Positions 6,610-13,088 of a stretch of DNA of 15,481 bases are shown here, in pieces. Below the pieces are notes generated by a model. It made no database searches and was not told where the DNA came from. It saw only the letters and a list, made by a program, of their open reading frames with translations. Where the stretch lies: NCBI GenBank assembly GCA_937981305.1, contig CALJPB010000219.1, forward strand, positions 1 to 15,481, in the 5' to 3' direction. The position numbers were made by a program, and so were the translations under genes. The stretch is from an uncultured Selenomonas sp. GTDB lineage: Bacteria > Bacillota > Negativicutes > Selenomonadales > Selenomonadaceae. How positions within the stretch are numbered: the stretch's first letter is position 1; each line of letters opens with the position of its first letter.

Positions 6610-7803
6610 ATGAACTTTATCTTTGTTTCCCCACAGTTCCCGCGCGTCTATTGGAACTTCTGTGACCGTCTGAAAAAGAAAGGGGTGAACGTTCTCGGCA
6701 TTGGCGACACGCCCTATGACCAGCTCCACCACGCAGTACGCGAGTCCCTGACCGAATACTACTTCGTCCCCGCGCTCGACGACTACGATCAAATGCTGCG
6801 CGCCGTCGCATTCTTTACCTTCAAATACGGGCGTATCGACTGGATCGAGTCCAACAACGAACATTGGCTCGCGAGCGACGCACATCTGCGCACGGACTTC
6901 AACATCCGTACAGGCTGGCAGAGCGGCGACATGGAGCAGATCAAGAGCAAGGCAGCGATGAAAACCGTGTATCAAAAGATCGGTATTCCAACCGCACGTC
7001 TCAGCAAGGTCACGACACACGCCGCGGGCAAGGCATTCGTGGCAGAGGTCGGCTATCCCGTCATTGTAAAGCCCGATGTCGGCGCCGGCGCGATGGACAC
7101 CTACCGCATCGACAACGCAGATGAACTGCGCCACTTCTACGCCTCGAAGCCCGCCATCCCCTACGTCATCGAGGAGTTCGTCACGGGCGACATCTGCTCC
7201 TACGATGCCATCGTCGACGCGGATGCCAACCCGATCTTCGAGTCCATGACCGTCTGGCCGCCGTCCATCATGGACGTTGTACTCTACCAGCTCGACCTCT
7301 CCTACTACACAGCGGACAACGTCCCCGATGCGCTCAAAAAGGCGGGACGCGCCACACTCAAGGCATTCCATGTCCACAGCCGCTTCGTCCATCTCGAATT
7401 TTTCCGCCTGACCAAGGCAAAGGAAGGGCTCGGTGCGGTCGGCGACTTCGTCGGGCTCGAAGTCAATATGCGCCCCGCCGGCGGCTACACCACCGACATG
7501 ATGAACTTCGCACACTCCACCGATGTCTACGACATCTGGGCGGACATGGTGACGGCGAACCGCCGCCTTCTCCCCGATCGAGGCGAACACTGCTACTGCG
7601 CGTATGCGAGCCGCCGCGACTTCCATCGCTATGTGCATACGCACGAGGACATTCTCGCACGGTATGCGGGCAAAATCGTCATGTGTGAGCGTCTGCCCGA
7701 GCGTATGTCGCCGAAGATGGGCAACCATATGTATATGGCGAAGCTGGACGGACAGACAGAGACCGACAAGTTCATCCGCTTCGTGCAGGAACAGCAGGGA
7801 TAA
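6610..7803 (+). CDS. ATP-grasp domain protein, putative carboxylate-amine ligase of unknown substrate
   Basis: Encodes 397 residues. The N-terminal part (1-105) is a Rossmann-like pre-ATP-grasp domain (FIFVSPQFPRVYWNFCDRL, NVLGIGDTPYD). The ATP-grasp core follows, with nucleotide-binding Lys154 in VIVKPDVGAGA, hinge VIEEFVTGD (186-194), HLEFF (261-265) and the metal-binding segment GLEVNMRPAGG (282-292, Glu284, Asn286, Arg288). ATP-grasp enzymes activate a carboxylate as an acyl phosphate and join it to an amine or thiol. The closest architecture I know is the carbamoyl-phosphate-synthase-like ATP-grasp group, but I cannot name the substrate. The ATG at 6610 has GAGGTG 5 nt upstream. An in-frame ATG at 6538 lies before the promoter and is rejected. 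No partner ligase, carrier or transporter gene sits next to it. Confidence 0.88.
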   Translation: MNFIFVSPQFPRVYWNFCDRLKKKGVNVLGIGDTPYDQLHHAVRESLTEYYFVPALDDYDQMLRAVAFFTFKYGRIDWIESNNEHWLASDAHLRTDFNIRTGWQSGDMEQIKSKAAMKTVYQKIGIPTARLSKVTTHAAGKAFVAEVGYPVIVKPDVGAGAMDTYRIDNADELRHFYASKPAIPYVIEEFVTGDICSYDAIVDADANPIFESMTVWPPSIMDVVLYQLDLSYYTADNVPDALKKAGRATLKAFHVHSRFVHLEFFRLTKAKEGLGAVGDFVGLEVNMRPAGGYTTDMMNFAHSTDVYDIWADMVTANRRLLPDRGEHCYCAYASRRDFHRYVHTHEDILARYAGKIVMCERLPERMSPKMGNHMYMAKLDGQTETDKFIRFVQEQQG

Positions 7804-7810
7804 CGGCATG

Positions 7811-7858
7811 AAAAAAGTTGTTGTATGAGATCAAACGACCTCGTACAACAACTTTTTT
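7811..7858. terminator. Strong bidirectional terminator between convergent genes
   Basis: A 19-bp stem (7811-7829 against 7840-7858) with one T:G position and a 10-nt loop. The stem itself carries A6 at one end and T6 at the other, so it gives a U-tract on both strands. It begins 8 nt after the ATP-grasp stop and ends 1 nt from the methyltransferase stop, serving both. Confidence 0.93.
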
Positions 7859-7859
7859 A

Positions 7860-8510
7860 TTAGCGTACGCCACGCACGGCGATCCAGTATTCCCCGTCCT
7901 TGAAATGAAGGGTAACCTCCGAGAAGCCCGCCGCACGGAAAAGCCGCTCGAACTCCTCGGGAGTCGGATTCGTCAGATCGTAGCCCGCGACCTTCGCGCG
8001 GATGCCCTCGGGCAGATCGTCCCGCCCGTAGATCTCGGCGAGCAGGAGGAACGTACCGCCCTTTTTCACCACACGCGCGACTTCCTTCAGACTTTCCTCA
8101 GGCGACGGCCAGAAGTAAAAGCTCTCCACCGTCACCACCGCATCGAAATGCGCATCCGCGAACGGCAGCGCCTCGACCGAGCCGTGTCGAATCTCAATGC
8201 GCCCCGCCTCGATGAGCGGCGCATTGAACGCACGCGATGCCTCCACCGAGGTCTCCGCGTAGTCGATTCCTGCGAGATGCCCCTCCGTCACACGCTCCGC
8301 CATCCGCGCGAGCGTATTGCCGCCGCCGCAGCCGATATCGAGCACAGTATCCCCTGCACGCAGGTCGATCTGCGCGAGGCCCCACTCCACGAGCTGCGCA
8401 TGACTCTCGTTCATACGCACGAGCATCGCACGCCCTGCCTCTCCCTCGGGACGGCGCGGATTCCCCTCCGCCGTCACGCGGTCTGTCTCACGCCAGTCTG
8501 TATTTGACAT
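7860..8510 (-). CDS. Class I SAM-dependent methyltransferase
   Basis: Encodes 216 residues. The SAM-binding motif I is VLDIGCGGGN (57-66), the acidic residue contacting the ribose is Asp83 in GIDYAE, and motif II/III regions are present (VEALPFADAHFDAVVTVES, VKKGGTFLLL). This is a Methyltransf_11/UbiE-like small-molecule methylase, but the substrate cannot be read from the sequence. The start overlaps the upstream stop as TGATG (ATG at 8510); a GTG three bases earlier is an alternative. GGGGG about 7 nt upstream is the best ribosome-binding candidate. It is translationally coupled to the membrane-anchored protein upstream, but the two are not an established functional pair. Confidence 0.9.
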   Translation of the reverse strand: MSNTDWRETDRVTAEGNPRRPEGEAGRAMLVRMNESHAQLVEWGLAQIDLRAGDTVLDIGCGGGNTLARMAERVTEGHLAGIDYAETSVEASRAFNAPLIEAGRIEIRHGSVEALPFADAHFDAVVTVESFYFWPSPEESLKEVARVVKKGGTFLLLAEIYGRDDLPEGIRAKVAGYDLTNPTPEEFERLFRAAGFSEVTLHFKDGEYWIAVRGVR

Positions 8511-9142
8511 CACTCCACCCCCATCGTCTGTTTCGACAGATCAAAGCCGAACTGCATCGGGTCGGCGGGGTCCCAGATGCGCGTCTCCTCGTTGTAGCGC
8601 ACAGGCACATAGAACGTCACCGTACCCACGGGTTCGAGTTCACGATATGCCTCCGCTGTCGCCTCGACTGCCGTCTTGCGCAGCTCGTCGGGCGCAGCAC
8701 CGAGCTTCATCCGCTGCCGCATGAGCGCGGATGCCTTCTCGCGTGCCGCATCCATATTGAACCGCGTCACCGTCACCTCGACCATCGCGTGCTCCCTGTT
8801 CTGCTCCGAGACCGCCGTCTCCACCGTCGCCGCACGCAGCGACTCCATGTAGGCATCGGCGATCTCTCCCGCCTCCTCGGGCGAGAGCACCGCCCCCGAC
8901 GTTTGCAGTGCATTCGTGAACGCCGCCCGCATATTGAACGACTCCGTCGGTGCACCGTAGGATACGAGCCGTTTCTGCGCCTCCTCATCCTGCCGCACAA
9001 ACGCATCACAGTAGAGCTTGATGCTCTCTGCCGCATCCGCCTTCTCCATGCGTCCGAACGTTGCGAAATAGAGTGCCGTCAAGATCGCGGCGACAAAGAC
9101 ACCGACGAAGATGACAGGGAATCGTATCTTGGATGAAATCAC
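8510..9142 (-). CDS. Membrane-anchored extracytoplasmic protein of unknown function
   Basis: Encodes 210 residues from a GTG at 9142, with GGAG about 10 nt upstream. One N-terminal hydrophobic segment (about 7-28, IRFPVIFVGVFVAAILTALY) without a lipobox Cys suggests a signal anchor. The rest is soluble and predicted to lie outside the membrane. It is helix-rich to about residue 110 (AESIKLYCDAFVRQDEEAQK, SPEEAGEIADAYMESL), then mixed with beta strands (VEVTVTRFN, VGTVTFYVPVRY, TRIWDPADP). The build is reminiscent of DUF5105-like or NTF2-like extracytoplasmic proteins of Firmicutes, but I do not recognise the family with certainty. It is the first gene of a two-gene unit with the methyltransferase. 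Confidence 0.82.
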   Translation of the reverse strand: MISSKIRFPVIFVGVFVAAILTALYFATFGRMEKADAAESIKLYCDAFVRQDEEAQKRLVSYGAPTESFNMRAAFTNALQTSGAVLSPEEAGEIADAYMESLRAATVETAVSEQNREHAMVEVTVTRFNMDAAREKASALMRQRMKLGAAPDELRKTAVEATAEAYRELEPVGTVTFYVPVRYNEETRIWDPADPMQFGFDLSKQTMGVE

Positions 9143-9175
9143 TGTTGTATCACTCCTCTCTTATTTCTATCGCAC

Positions 9176-9206
9176 AAAACGCCGCGCTGTATTAGCGCGG
9201 CGTTTT
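9176..9206. terminator. Bidirectional terminator, serving the antisense RNA
   Basis: A perfect 13-bp stem, AAAACGCCGCGCT (9176-9188) against AGCGCGGCGTTTT (9194-9206), with a 5-nt loop. On the minus strand it ends in UUUUGUG, stopping the antisense RNA made from 9438 before the gene at 9142. The outer GCACAAAA/TTTTGTGC repeat (9172-9179, 9208-9215) adds an alternative pairing. Confidence 0.85.
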
Positions 9207-9212
9207 CTTTTG

Positions 9213-9221
9213 TGCTATAAT
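9213..9221 (+). promoter_or_regulatory. Extended -10 promoter of the small-peptide RNA
   Basis: TGC followed by a perfect TATAAT (9216-9221). No good -35 exists: the position falls in the terminator stem at about 9193-9198. The predicted start, A9228 or G9229, coincides with the first base of the closing helix, which supports the call. Confidence 0.7.
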
Positions 9222-9227
9222 CTATAC

Positions 9228-9436
9228 AGGTGCTATCGATTCGGTAGGCGGTCAATCTGAGGCCCGGAAGGGCAGGTGGTTGGCGATGAACGAAACAAAT
9301 ATCACACTTTTGTTGCTTGTCGTTCTCGTATTGCTTCTAAAAAAGTAATCCGCCCCGTAGCAGCCAACTATAGGTGAGCGGATAACTTTTCGTAAAACTT
9401 GTATGTGGGCTGACCGTTTACACGATAGCACCTTTT
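9228..9436 (+). ncRNA. Structured toxin-type mRNA with long-range end pairing
   Basis: AGGTGCTATCG (9228-9238) is a perfect 11-bp complement of CGATAGCACCT (9423-9433), and CGGTCA (9249-9254) of TGACCG (9411-9416). The 3' end thus folds onto the 5' end and runs into UUUU. Inside, GCCC-GGAA-GGGC (9262-9273) forms a GNRA-capped hairpin before the ribosome-binding site. After the ORF, 9341-9353 pairs with 9378-9390 (12 bp, one A:A mismatch). That hairpin's loop contains GCCAACTAT (9363-9371), complementary (two G:U) to GTGGTTGGC (9276-9284) at the Shine-Dalgarno. Self-sequestration of this kind is a hallmark of type I toxin mRNAs. Confidence 0.72.
9286..9348 (+). CDS. 20-residue hydrophobic peptide, candidate type I toxin
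   Basis: The ORF encodes MNETNITLLLLVVLVLLLKK, then TAA. A polar N-terminus, twelve consecutive hydrophobic residues (7-18, ending LVLLLKK) and a Lys-Lys tail make one short membrane-spanning helix. AGGTGG (9274-9279) lies 6 nt before the ATG, an excellent Shine-Dalgarno. In size and composition it resembles type I toxins such as Ibs, TisB or Fst, which insert in the inner membrane, but I recognise no exact family. The surrounding RNA fold and the overlapping antisense promoter argue that it is a real gene. It could instead be a leader or small regulatory membrane peptide. Toxicity is inferred, not seen. Confidence 0.7.
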   Translation: MNETNITLLLLVVLVLLLKK

Positions 9437-9444
9437 CTGTGTCT

Positions 9445-9473
9445 ATTATACGACGTAATGCAAAAAATGGCAA
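9445..9473 (-). promoter_or_regulatory. Promoter of the antisense RNA
   Basis: TTGCCA (9473-9468, five of six), an exact 17-nt spacer and a perfect TATAAT (9450-9445). Predicted start near 9438. It is closer to consensus than the promoter of the peptide mRNA, as expected when antitoxin RNA must be in excess. Confidence 0.8.
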
Positions 9474-9498
9474 GCAGTGCCGCGCATTTTATGCCCGC

Positions 9499-9987
9499 TC
9501 AAATGCCAAGCGCGGCAATCCACGAGTTGATCGCCATCGGTGTTTCCCCCATCTCAAAGCGGCGGCCTTCCTTCATCAGTGCGCCCTCTGCCGAGGGTCG
9601 CAGGTGGGCGGTCGTCTGCCCCATGGAGCTGCCACCCGATGTCGCAAACGGAACGACGGTCTTGCCCGTCAGATCATAGCTTTCGAGGAACGTATTGATG
9701 ATATGGGGCGCGACATACCACCAGATCGGAAACCCGACGAAGATCACGGGATATTGCGTCAGGTCAAGCGGCTCGCCCGCAATCGCGGGGCGGCTGTTCG
9801 GATCGCGCATCTCCACACTGGTACGGCTCATATCATCATTCCAGTTGAGATCCTCCTGCACATAGGGGACGGCAGGCACGATCTCATAGAGATCCGCACG
9901 AATCACATCGGCGATCTTGTGCGCAACCTGCTCCGTCCGCCGTGAGGGTGATACGGAAAAGTAGGAAATCAGTATTTTCCCGTACAT
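9499..9987 (-). CDS. Flavodoxin family protein
   Basis: Encodes 162 residues. ILISYFSVSPSRRTEQVAHKI (5-25) is the FMN phosphate-binding loop position. VIFVGFPIWWYVAPHIINTF (81-100) is the aromatic FMN-stacking region, and VVPFATSGGSSMG (111-123) is the third FMN-contacting loop. These suit the Flavodoxin_4 type group, electron carriers or quinone/FMN oxidoreductases. The phosphate loop is unusual: SVSPSRRT replaces the common SxTGNT. The start at 9987 has AAGGAGAA about 7 nt upstream, a Shine-Dalgarno lying inside the end of the DUF4127 gene, whose stop is one base before this ATG. It is the last gene of the four-gene unit. A longer frame to 10053 overlaps DUF4127 and is rejected. Confidence 0.9.
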   Translation of the reverse strand: MYGKILISYFSVSPSRRTEQVAHKIADVIRADLYEIVPAVPYVQEDLNWNDDMSRTSVEMRDPNSRPAIAGEPLDLTQYPVIFVGFPIWWYVAPHIINTFLESYDLTGKTVVPFATSGGSSMGQTTAHLRPSAEGALMKEGRRFEMGETPMAINSWIAALGI

Positions 9988-9988
9988 A

Positions 9989-11632
9989 CTATCTTCTCCT
10001 TGCAAGATATTCCGCTGCAAACCCCGCATCCTCCGGCTGGATGTCCGACTCAAACATCCGATTCCACGGGAATGTCACGGTCACAGTGTCAATCTCTGCA
10101 ATCGGCGGCAGATTTTCCTCGATAAAGCGGTTCATCATCCGCGTCGAGCGCATGGCGACCGCATCCATCTTCGAGCCGAGACTGCCATAGAATCCATCCC
10201 CGCGCAGCCATGTGAGCTGGCGTGCGATAATGTTGCGTACATTTGCCTGATATGCCCAGTCGTCGAGATAGCGGGTAGTGAGGAGATGATCGACGGCATC
10301 CCCGTCCATATGCTGCACGAGCATCCCCTCGCCGAGGGCAAAGCCCGAGCTGTTCGTCGGCGTGTTCCACCCCGCATAGGCGTGAATCTTATAGAGCAGT
10401 CCGCGCCGCTGCAGCTCCGCCATCAGTGCATTGTCCGCACCGTTGGCAAAGGCGATGTCGGCGATGGCGACGGGATACCCCTTCGCCACATAGTCCGCGA
10501 CCGTGTCCGCGAAGTACATCGTTCCCTCGCGCTGCGCCCCATCGTTGAGCGGCGCATTTGCCTCGTAGGTGCGCCCATCCGGATTCGTATTCACCGCGAG
10601 CACGACATCCGCCTTCTCCGGCGCACGCACCATCATCCCGCCCGCGGCAAGCACGGCATCCGAGATCGACGTGCTGATCTTCTCATCCGAGTACGCAGGA
10701 ACGGTATCGGGACCGCTCCCCCAGTTGTAGCCGACAAATACGAACGGGATCTCCCGCCGCTGCTCGTTCACCGCGCGGGTCAGCATCAGCAGGGCGATCT
10801 CGTCGATGCCCGCCATCGTCTGAAACCGCGCCTTGCCGAGATCCGCCCCCGCCTCCGTCAGGTGACGGCTCTCCAGATGCGTCTGCGAGAACGGCGCATT
10901 GTCATCGCGCCCGAGCGTCAGGTAGCGGAACGTGTTGTGCGTTCGCATGAGTTCGATCAGATACTCATTGACCGCATAGTTCGTCTCCCGTCTGCCCATC
11001 CAGTCGGACAGTGCCTCCTTCGGAATCAGCCGCCCGAGGAAATCGTATTCCTTGCGCTCACGTCGCGTGAGACCCTCGACCTCGTCCTTGTCACGGAGGA
11101 CAGTATAGCGAAAAATATCCGCACCGTAGCGGCGGTAGTACTCCGGCTCCTCATGCCCCGATGCCTCGCCCGTGCGCGGCGTGCGCATGATCGAGCCGAA
11201 CACATAGAGAGGTACCTTGGGGTGGGAACGCTGCAGCGCATCAAACCGCTGTGCGCGTGCGAGCACCTGACTGCGGGTATAGGCGTGCTTGCGCGAGCCG
11301 ACGAGGCTGCCGTAGATCATCGCATCCGAGGAGATGACCGCTGCCTTTACCCCCGGCTGTGCGAGGTTCTGCTCCACCCATGTCCAGAGTTCCTCGGGAT
11401 GTCCCCAGTCTTCCCTACTGCCCAGCAGCTCTGTCGGCGGAACGACGACCTCATAGCCCGTGCGCTGCACGACATCCGCCGTCTGCTTGCTCGAGATCGG
11501 ACGGCTGTCATGCGGGATGAACACGATTTTCTCCGTGACCGGCTCCTTCTTCGCCGCATCCGTCCACTGCGGCGCGAGGAATACCGTCAGCACCGCAAAA
11601 CAAAGAATACGAATCATCAATCTCCTGGTCAA
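9989..11632 (-). CDS. Secreted DUF4127 family protein
   Basis: Encodes about 547 residues with an N-terminal signal peptide (IRILCFAVLTVFLAPQWTDAA). I recognise the DUF4127 signature: KIVFIPHDSRPIS (35-47) at the mature N-terminus, VISSDAMIYGSLVGSRKH (99-116), YLTLGRDDNAPFSQT (237-251) and GIDEIALLMLTRAVN. The conserved Asp, Arg and His residues suggest an enzyme, but no reaction is established. The start is ambiguous. TTG at 11632 has a good GGAGG 7 nt upstream and overlaps the preceding stop as TTGA, while ATG at 11617 has AGGAG only 4 nt away and gives a shorter signal peptide. Export implies work in the periplasm, unlike the cytoplasmic genes around it. Confidence 0.88.
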   Translation of the reverse strand: MTRRLMIRILCFAVLTVFLAPQWTDAAKKEPVTEKIVFIPHDSRPISSKQTADVVQRTGYEVVVPPTELLGSREDWGHPEELWTWVEQNLAQPGVKAAVISSDAMIYGSLVGSRKHAYTRSQVLARAQRFDALQRSHPKVPLYVFGSIMRTPRTGEASGHEEPEYYRRYGADIFRYTVLRDKDEVEGLTRRERKEYDFLGRLIPKEALSDWMGRRETNYAVNEYLIELMRTHNTFRYLTLGRDDNAPFSQTHLESRHLTEAGADLGKARFQTMAGIDEIALLMLTRAVNEQRREIPFVFVGYNWGSGPDTVPAYSDEKISTSISDAVLAAGGMMVRAPEKADVVLAVNTNPDGRTYEANAPLNDGAQREGTMYFADTVADYVAKGYPVAIADIAFANGADNALMAELQRRGLLYKIHAYAGWNTPTNSSGFALGEGMLVQHMDGDAVDHLLTTRYLDDWAYQANVRNIIARQLTWLRGDGFYGSLGSKMDAVAMRSTRMMNRFIEENLPPIAEIDTVTVTFPWNRMFESDIQPEDAGFAAEYLARRR

Positions 11633-12360
11633 TGTTCTCCTCCCTCTGCCGCCCTCGTCTGCGCGTCAGACGGGCTTTTCTCACGCAGGATCGTCCGAAG
11701 TGCCTCCCGCACATCGTCGGGGACATTCAGCTTCGTATCGAACAGGATACCGCCCTCCTGTACCGCCGCCCCCTCGATCTCGATCATATCCGTCAGCTTA
11801 TGCCCGCGAAACTCCGTCTGTCCGAGCTGCGAGGCGGCGAGCACCTCATGGAAATCCACATGAATCCTGTTGCCGTGGATGTCCACCGGCAGCTGATCGG
11901 ACACATCGAAACGCCCCATCATGCGCTCCACCATGGAGAGCGAGACACGCGAGAACAACCACGAGACGAACCCATGATCGGGGATATTCTTCTCCCGCAC
12001 GCGGTAGACCGCATAGGACTTCGCCCCATCGTGCACAAACTCCTCGATCGTCCCCGACAGCTCGACCGTCTTGTACTTTTTATTCGTTGTGCAGATGAGA
12101 TCCAGCCGCCCGTTGGCGTGCGAGCGCAGCACAACACTGCGGATCGTCCCATCCGTCCCGATGTTCTTCGCAATCGCTTCATTGAGAATCGCGTCGCGCA
12201 CAAAGAGATGCCCCTCGGCGATCTGCGCCAGCGTCTCGCGATCCCACGTATCACGCAGTACCGTGAGCGCAGGGCCGTAGTCCTTCACTGCCTCGCGAAT
12301 GCCGCTCCAATCAATATTTTTGACCTGCTCGATAAAATTTGCAGGAATGTCTATCACCAT
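11629..12360 (-). CDS. Conserved-looking protein of unknown function in the DUF2225-DUF4127 operon
   Basis: Encodes 243 residues that I do not recognise. There is no signal peptide or membrane segment, so it is probably cytoplasmic or peripheral. After an N-terminal helical region (about 1-75) comes a beta-rich stretch (IRSVVLRSHANGRLDLICTT, KTVELSGTIEEFVHDGAKSY, about 93-137), an amphipathic helix (FVSWLFSRVSLSMVERMMGR, about 150-169) and a second beta-rich part (QLPVDIHGNRIHVDFHEVL, then MIEIEGAAVQEGGILFD). The pattern of strands around a lipophilic helix faintly recalls lipid-binding LmeA/DUF2993 proteins, but this is a guess. The C-terminal 20 residues are polar and probably disordered. 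The start at 12360 overlaps the DUF2225 stop as TGATG, so translation is coupled. Confidence 0.85.
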   Translation of the reverse strand: MVIDIPANFIEQVKNIDWSGIREAVKDYGPALTVLRDTWDRETLAQIAEGHLFVRDAILNEAIAKNIGTDGTIRSVVLRSHANGRLDLICTTNKKYKTVELSGTIEEFVHDGAKSYAVYRVREKNIPDHGFVSWLFSRVSLSMVERMMGRFDVSDQLPVDIHGNRIHVDFHEVLAASQLGQTEFRGHKLTDMIEIEGAAVQEGGILFDTKLNVPDDVREALRTILREKSPSDAQTRAAEGGEH

Positions 12361-13058
12361 CAGCTGCCCGCCTTCTCCGATTCCGCCTTCTTCTCACGCA
12401 GCTCGAGCCAGAGGTTCTGCGTACGCTCAAAGAGTTTCACATCGTTCTTGCGTACCTCCTGGTCGCTCATGATCTGCGAGAGGATCTGTGTCGCCTTCTC
12501 ATAGTCCTCCAGACGATAGTACGCCGCGCCCGCAATGTAGAGTGCCATACTGTCGCTCATCCCGTGGATCGGGTACTTCTCGGTCATCACCGATTCCTCA
12601 TAGAACTCGGCAGCCAGGCGCAGAACCTCCGCCTCCTTCTCGTGTTCCCCCGTGTCGCGGTAGACCCATGCCATGCCCATGCAGTAGCCCGCCTTCTTTT
12701 GCAGCGTCCATCCAAGACGCTCGACAAAGTAGATGCCGAGCCGATAGGCGCGGATCGCCTCCTCCACCGTACGCTCCTCATGATACGGCAGGTTGATCGT
12801 ACGCCCCTCGAGGAGTTCCTGAATCTTCGCCTTGTCGCGCGGACTCAGCGGCTCCTCGGTGAACTGCTTCTCATCGGCGGCAAAACCGCAGTGCTCACAC
12901 AGCCAGACGCGATAGCGATAGGGACACACCCCTTCGTAATGGACACAAAAATCCTCATCCGTCCCCAGCGTGATGAGACGCGCCTTCATCTTCGTTGCAT
13001 GGGTCTTTTGCCCGCAGACAGGACACGGCTTCTCCACCGAATACGTATACTCCGCCAT
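12360..13058 (-). CDS. DUF2225 family zinc-ribbon/TPR-like protein
   Basis: Encodes 232 residues matching DUF2225 of Firmicutes. The N-terminus holds metal-binding cysteines, Cys12 and Cys15 in CPVCGQ and Cys54 and Cys57 in CEHCGF, with Cys38 and Cys45 between them; this should be a zinc ribbon. The remainder (about 70-225) is helical with TPR-like repeats (AIRAYRLGIYFVERLG, EVLRLAAEFYEESV, YYRLEDYEKATQILSQIM), suggesting protein binding. No activity is established for the family. GGAGG lies 7 nt before the ATG at 13058. It is the first gene of the unit leading to the 243-residue protein, DUF4127 and flavodoxin. Confidence 0.92.
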   Translation of the reverse strand: MAEYTYSVEKPCPVCGQKTHATKMKARLITLGTDEDFCVHYEGVCPYRYRVWLCEHCGFAADEKQFTEEPLSPRDKAKIQELLEGRTINLPYHEERTVEEAIRAYRLGIYFVERLGWTLQKKAGYCMGMAWVYRDTGEHEKEAEVLRLAAEFYEESVMTEKYPIHGMSDSMALYIAGAAYYRLEDYEKATQILSQIMSDQEVRKNDVKLFERTQNLWLELREKKAESEKAGS

Positions 13059-13088
13059 CGTACTTCCTCCCTACCAAAAGTCCTCCTT

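Larger units (their letters stand above)
9176..9438 (-). ncRNA. Antisense RNA to the small-peptide mRNA, candidate antitoxin
   Basis: This is predicted from a consensus promoter (start near 9438) to the terminator at 9176, about 260 nt, covering the whole peptide mRNA including its ribosome-binding site. No ATG occurs on this strand across the interval, so it is non-coding. Its fold mirrors the mRNA: GGTGCTATCG at the 5' end pairs with CGATAGCACC. The hairpin opposite the toxin stop can expose a 7-nt loop UUGGCUG (9367-9361), whose UUGG fits the YUNR U-turn used by fast-pairing antisense RNAs. Confidence 0.62.

Noticed and set aside
6424..7809. Minus-strand open frame of 461 residues opposite the ATP-grasp gene.
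   Set aside because: The plus strand carries conserved ATP-grasp motifs, a promoter and a ribosome-binding site; the minus frame has none and also crosses the plus-strand promoter.
7808..7828. Short ORF MKKVVV right after the ATP-grasp gene.
   Set aside because: It is formed by the left arm of the terminator and has no ribosome-binding site.
9246..9275. CCGGAAGG after GGTCA recalls the signal recognition particle RNA apical motif.
   Set aside because: The flanking SRP sequence (AGGTCC before and AAGCAGCC after the tetraloop) is absent, and the stem is only 4 bp. A GNRA hairpin upstream of a ribosome-binding site explains it better.
9252..9473. Minus-strand open frame of 73 residues across the toxin-antitoxin-like locus.
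   Set aside because: Its start lies in the -35 box of the antisense promoter and no ATG follows within the RNA; the composition is not protein-like.
10286..11863. Plus-strand open frame of 525 residues opposite the DUF4127 gene.
   Set aside because: Arg/His-rich, no recognisable motif, crosses two minus-strand genes.
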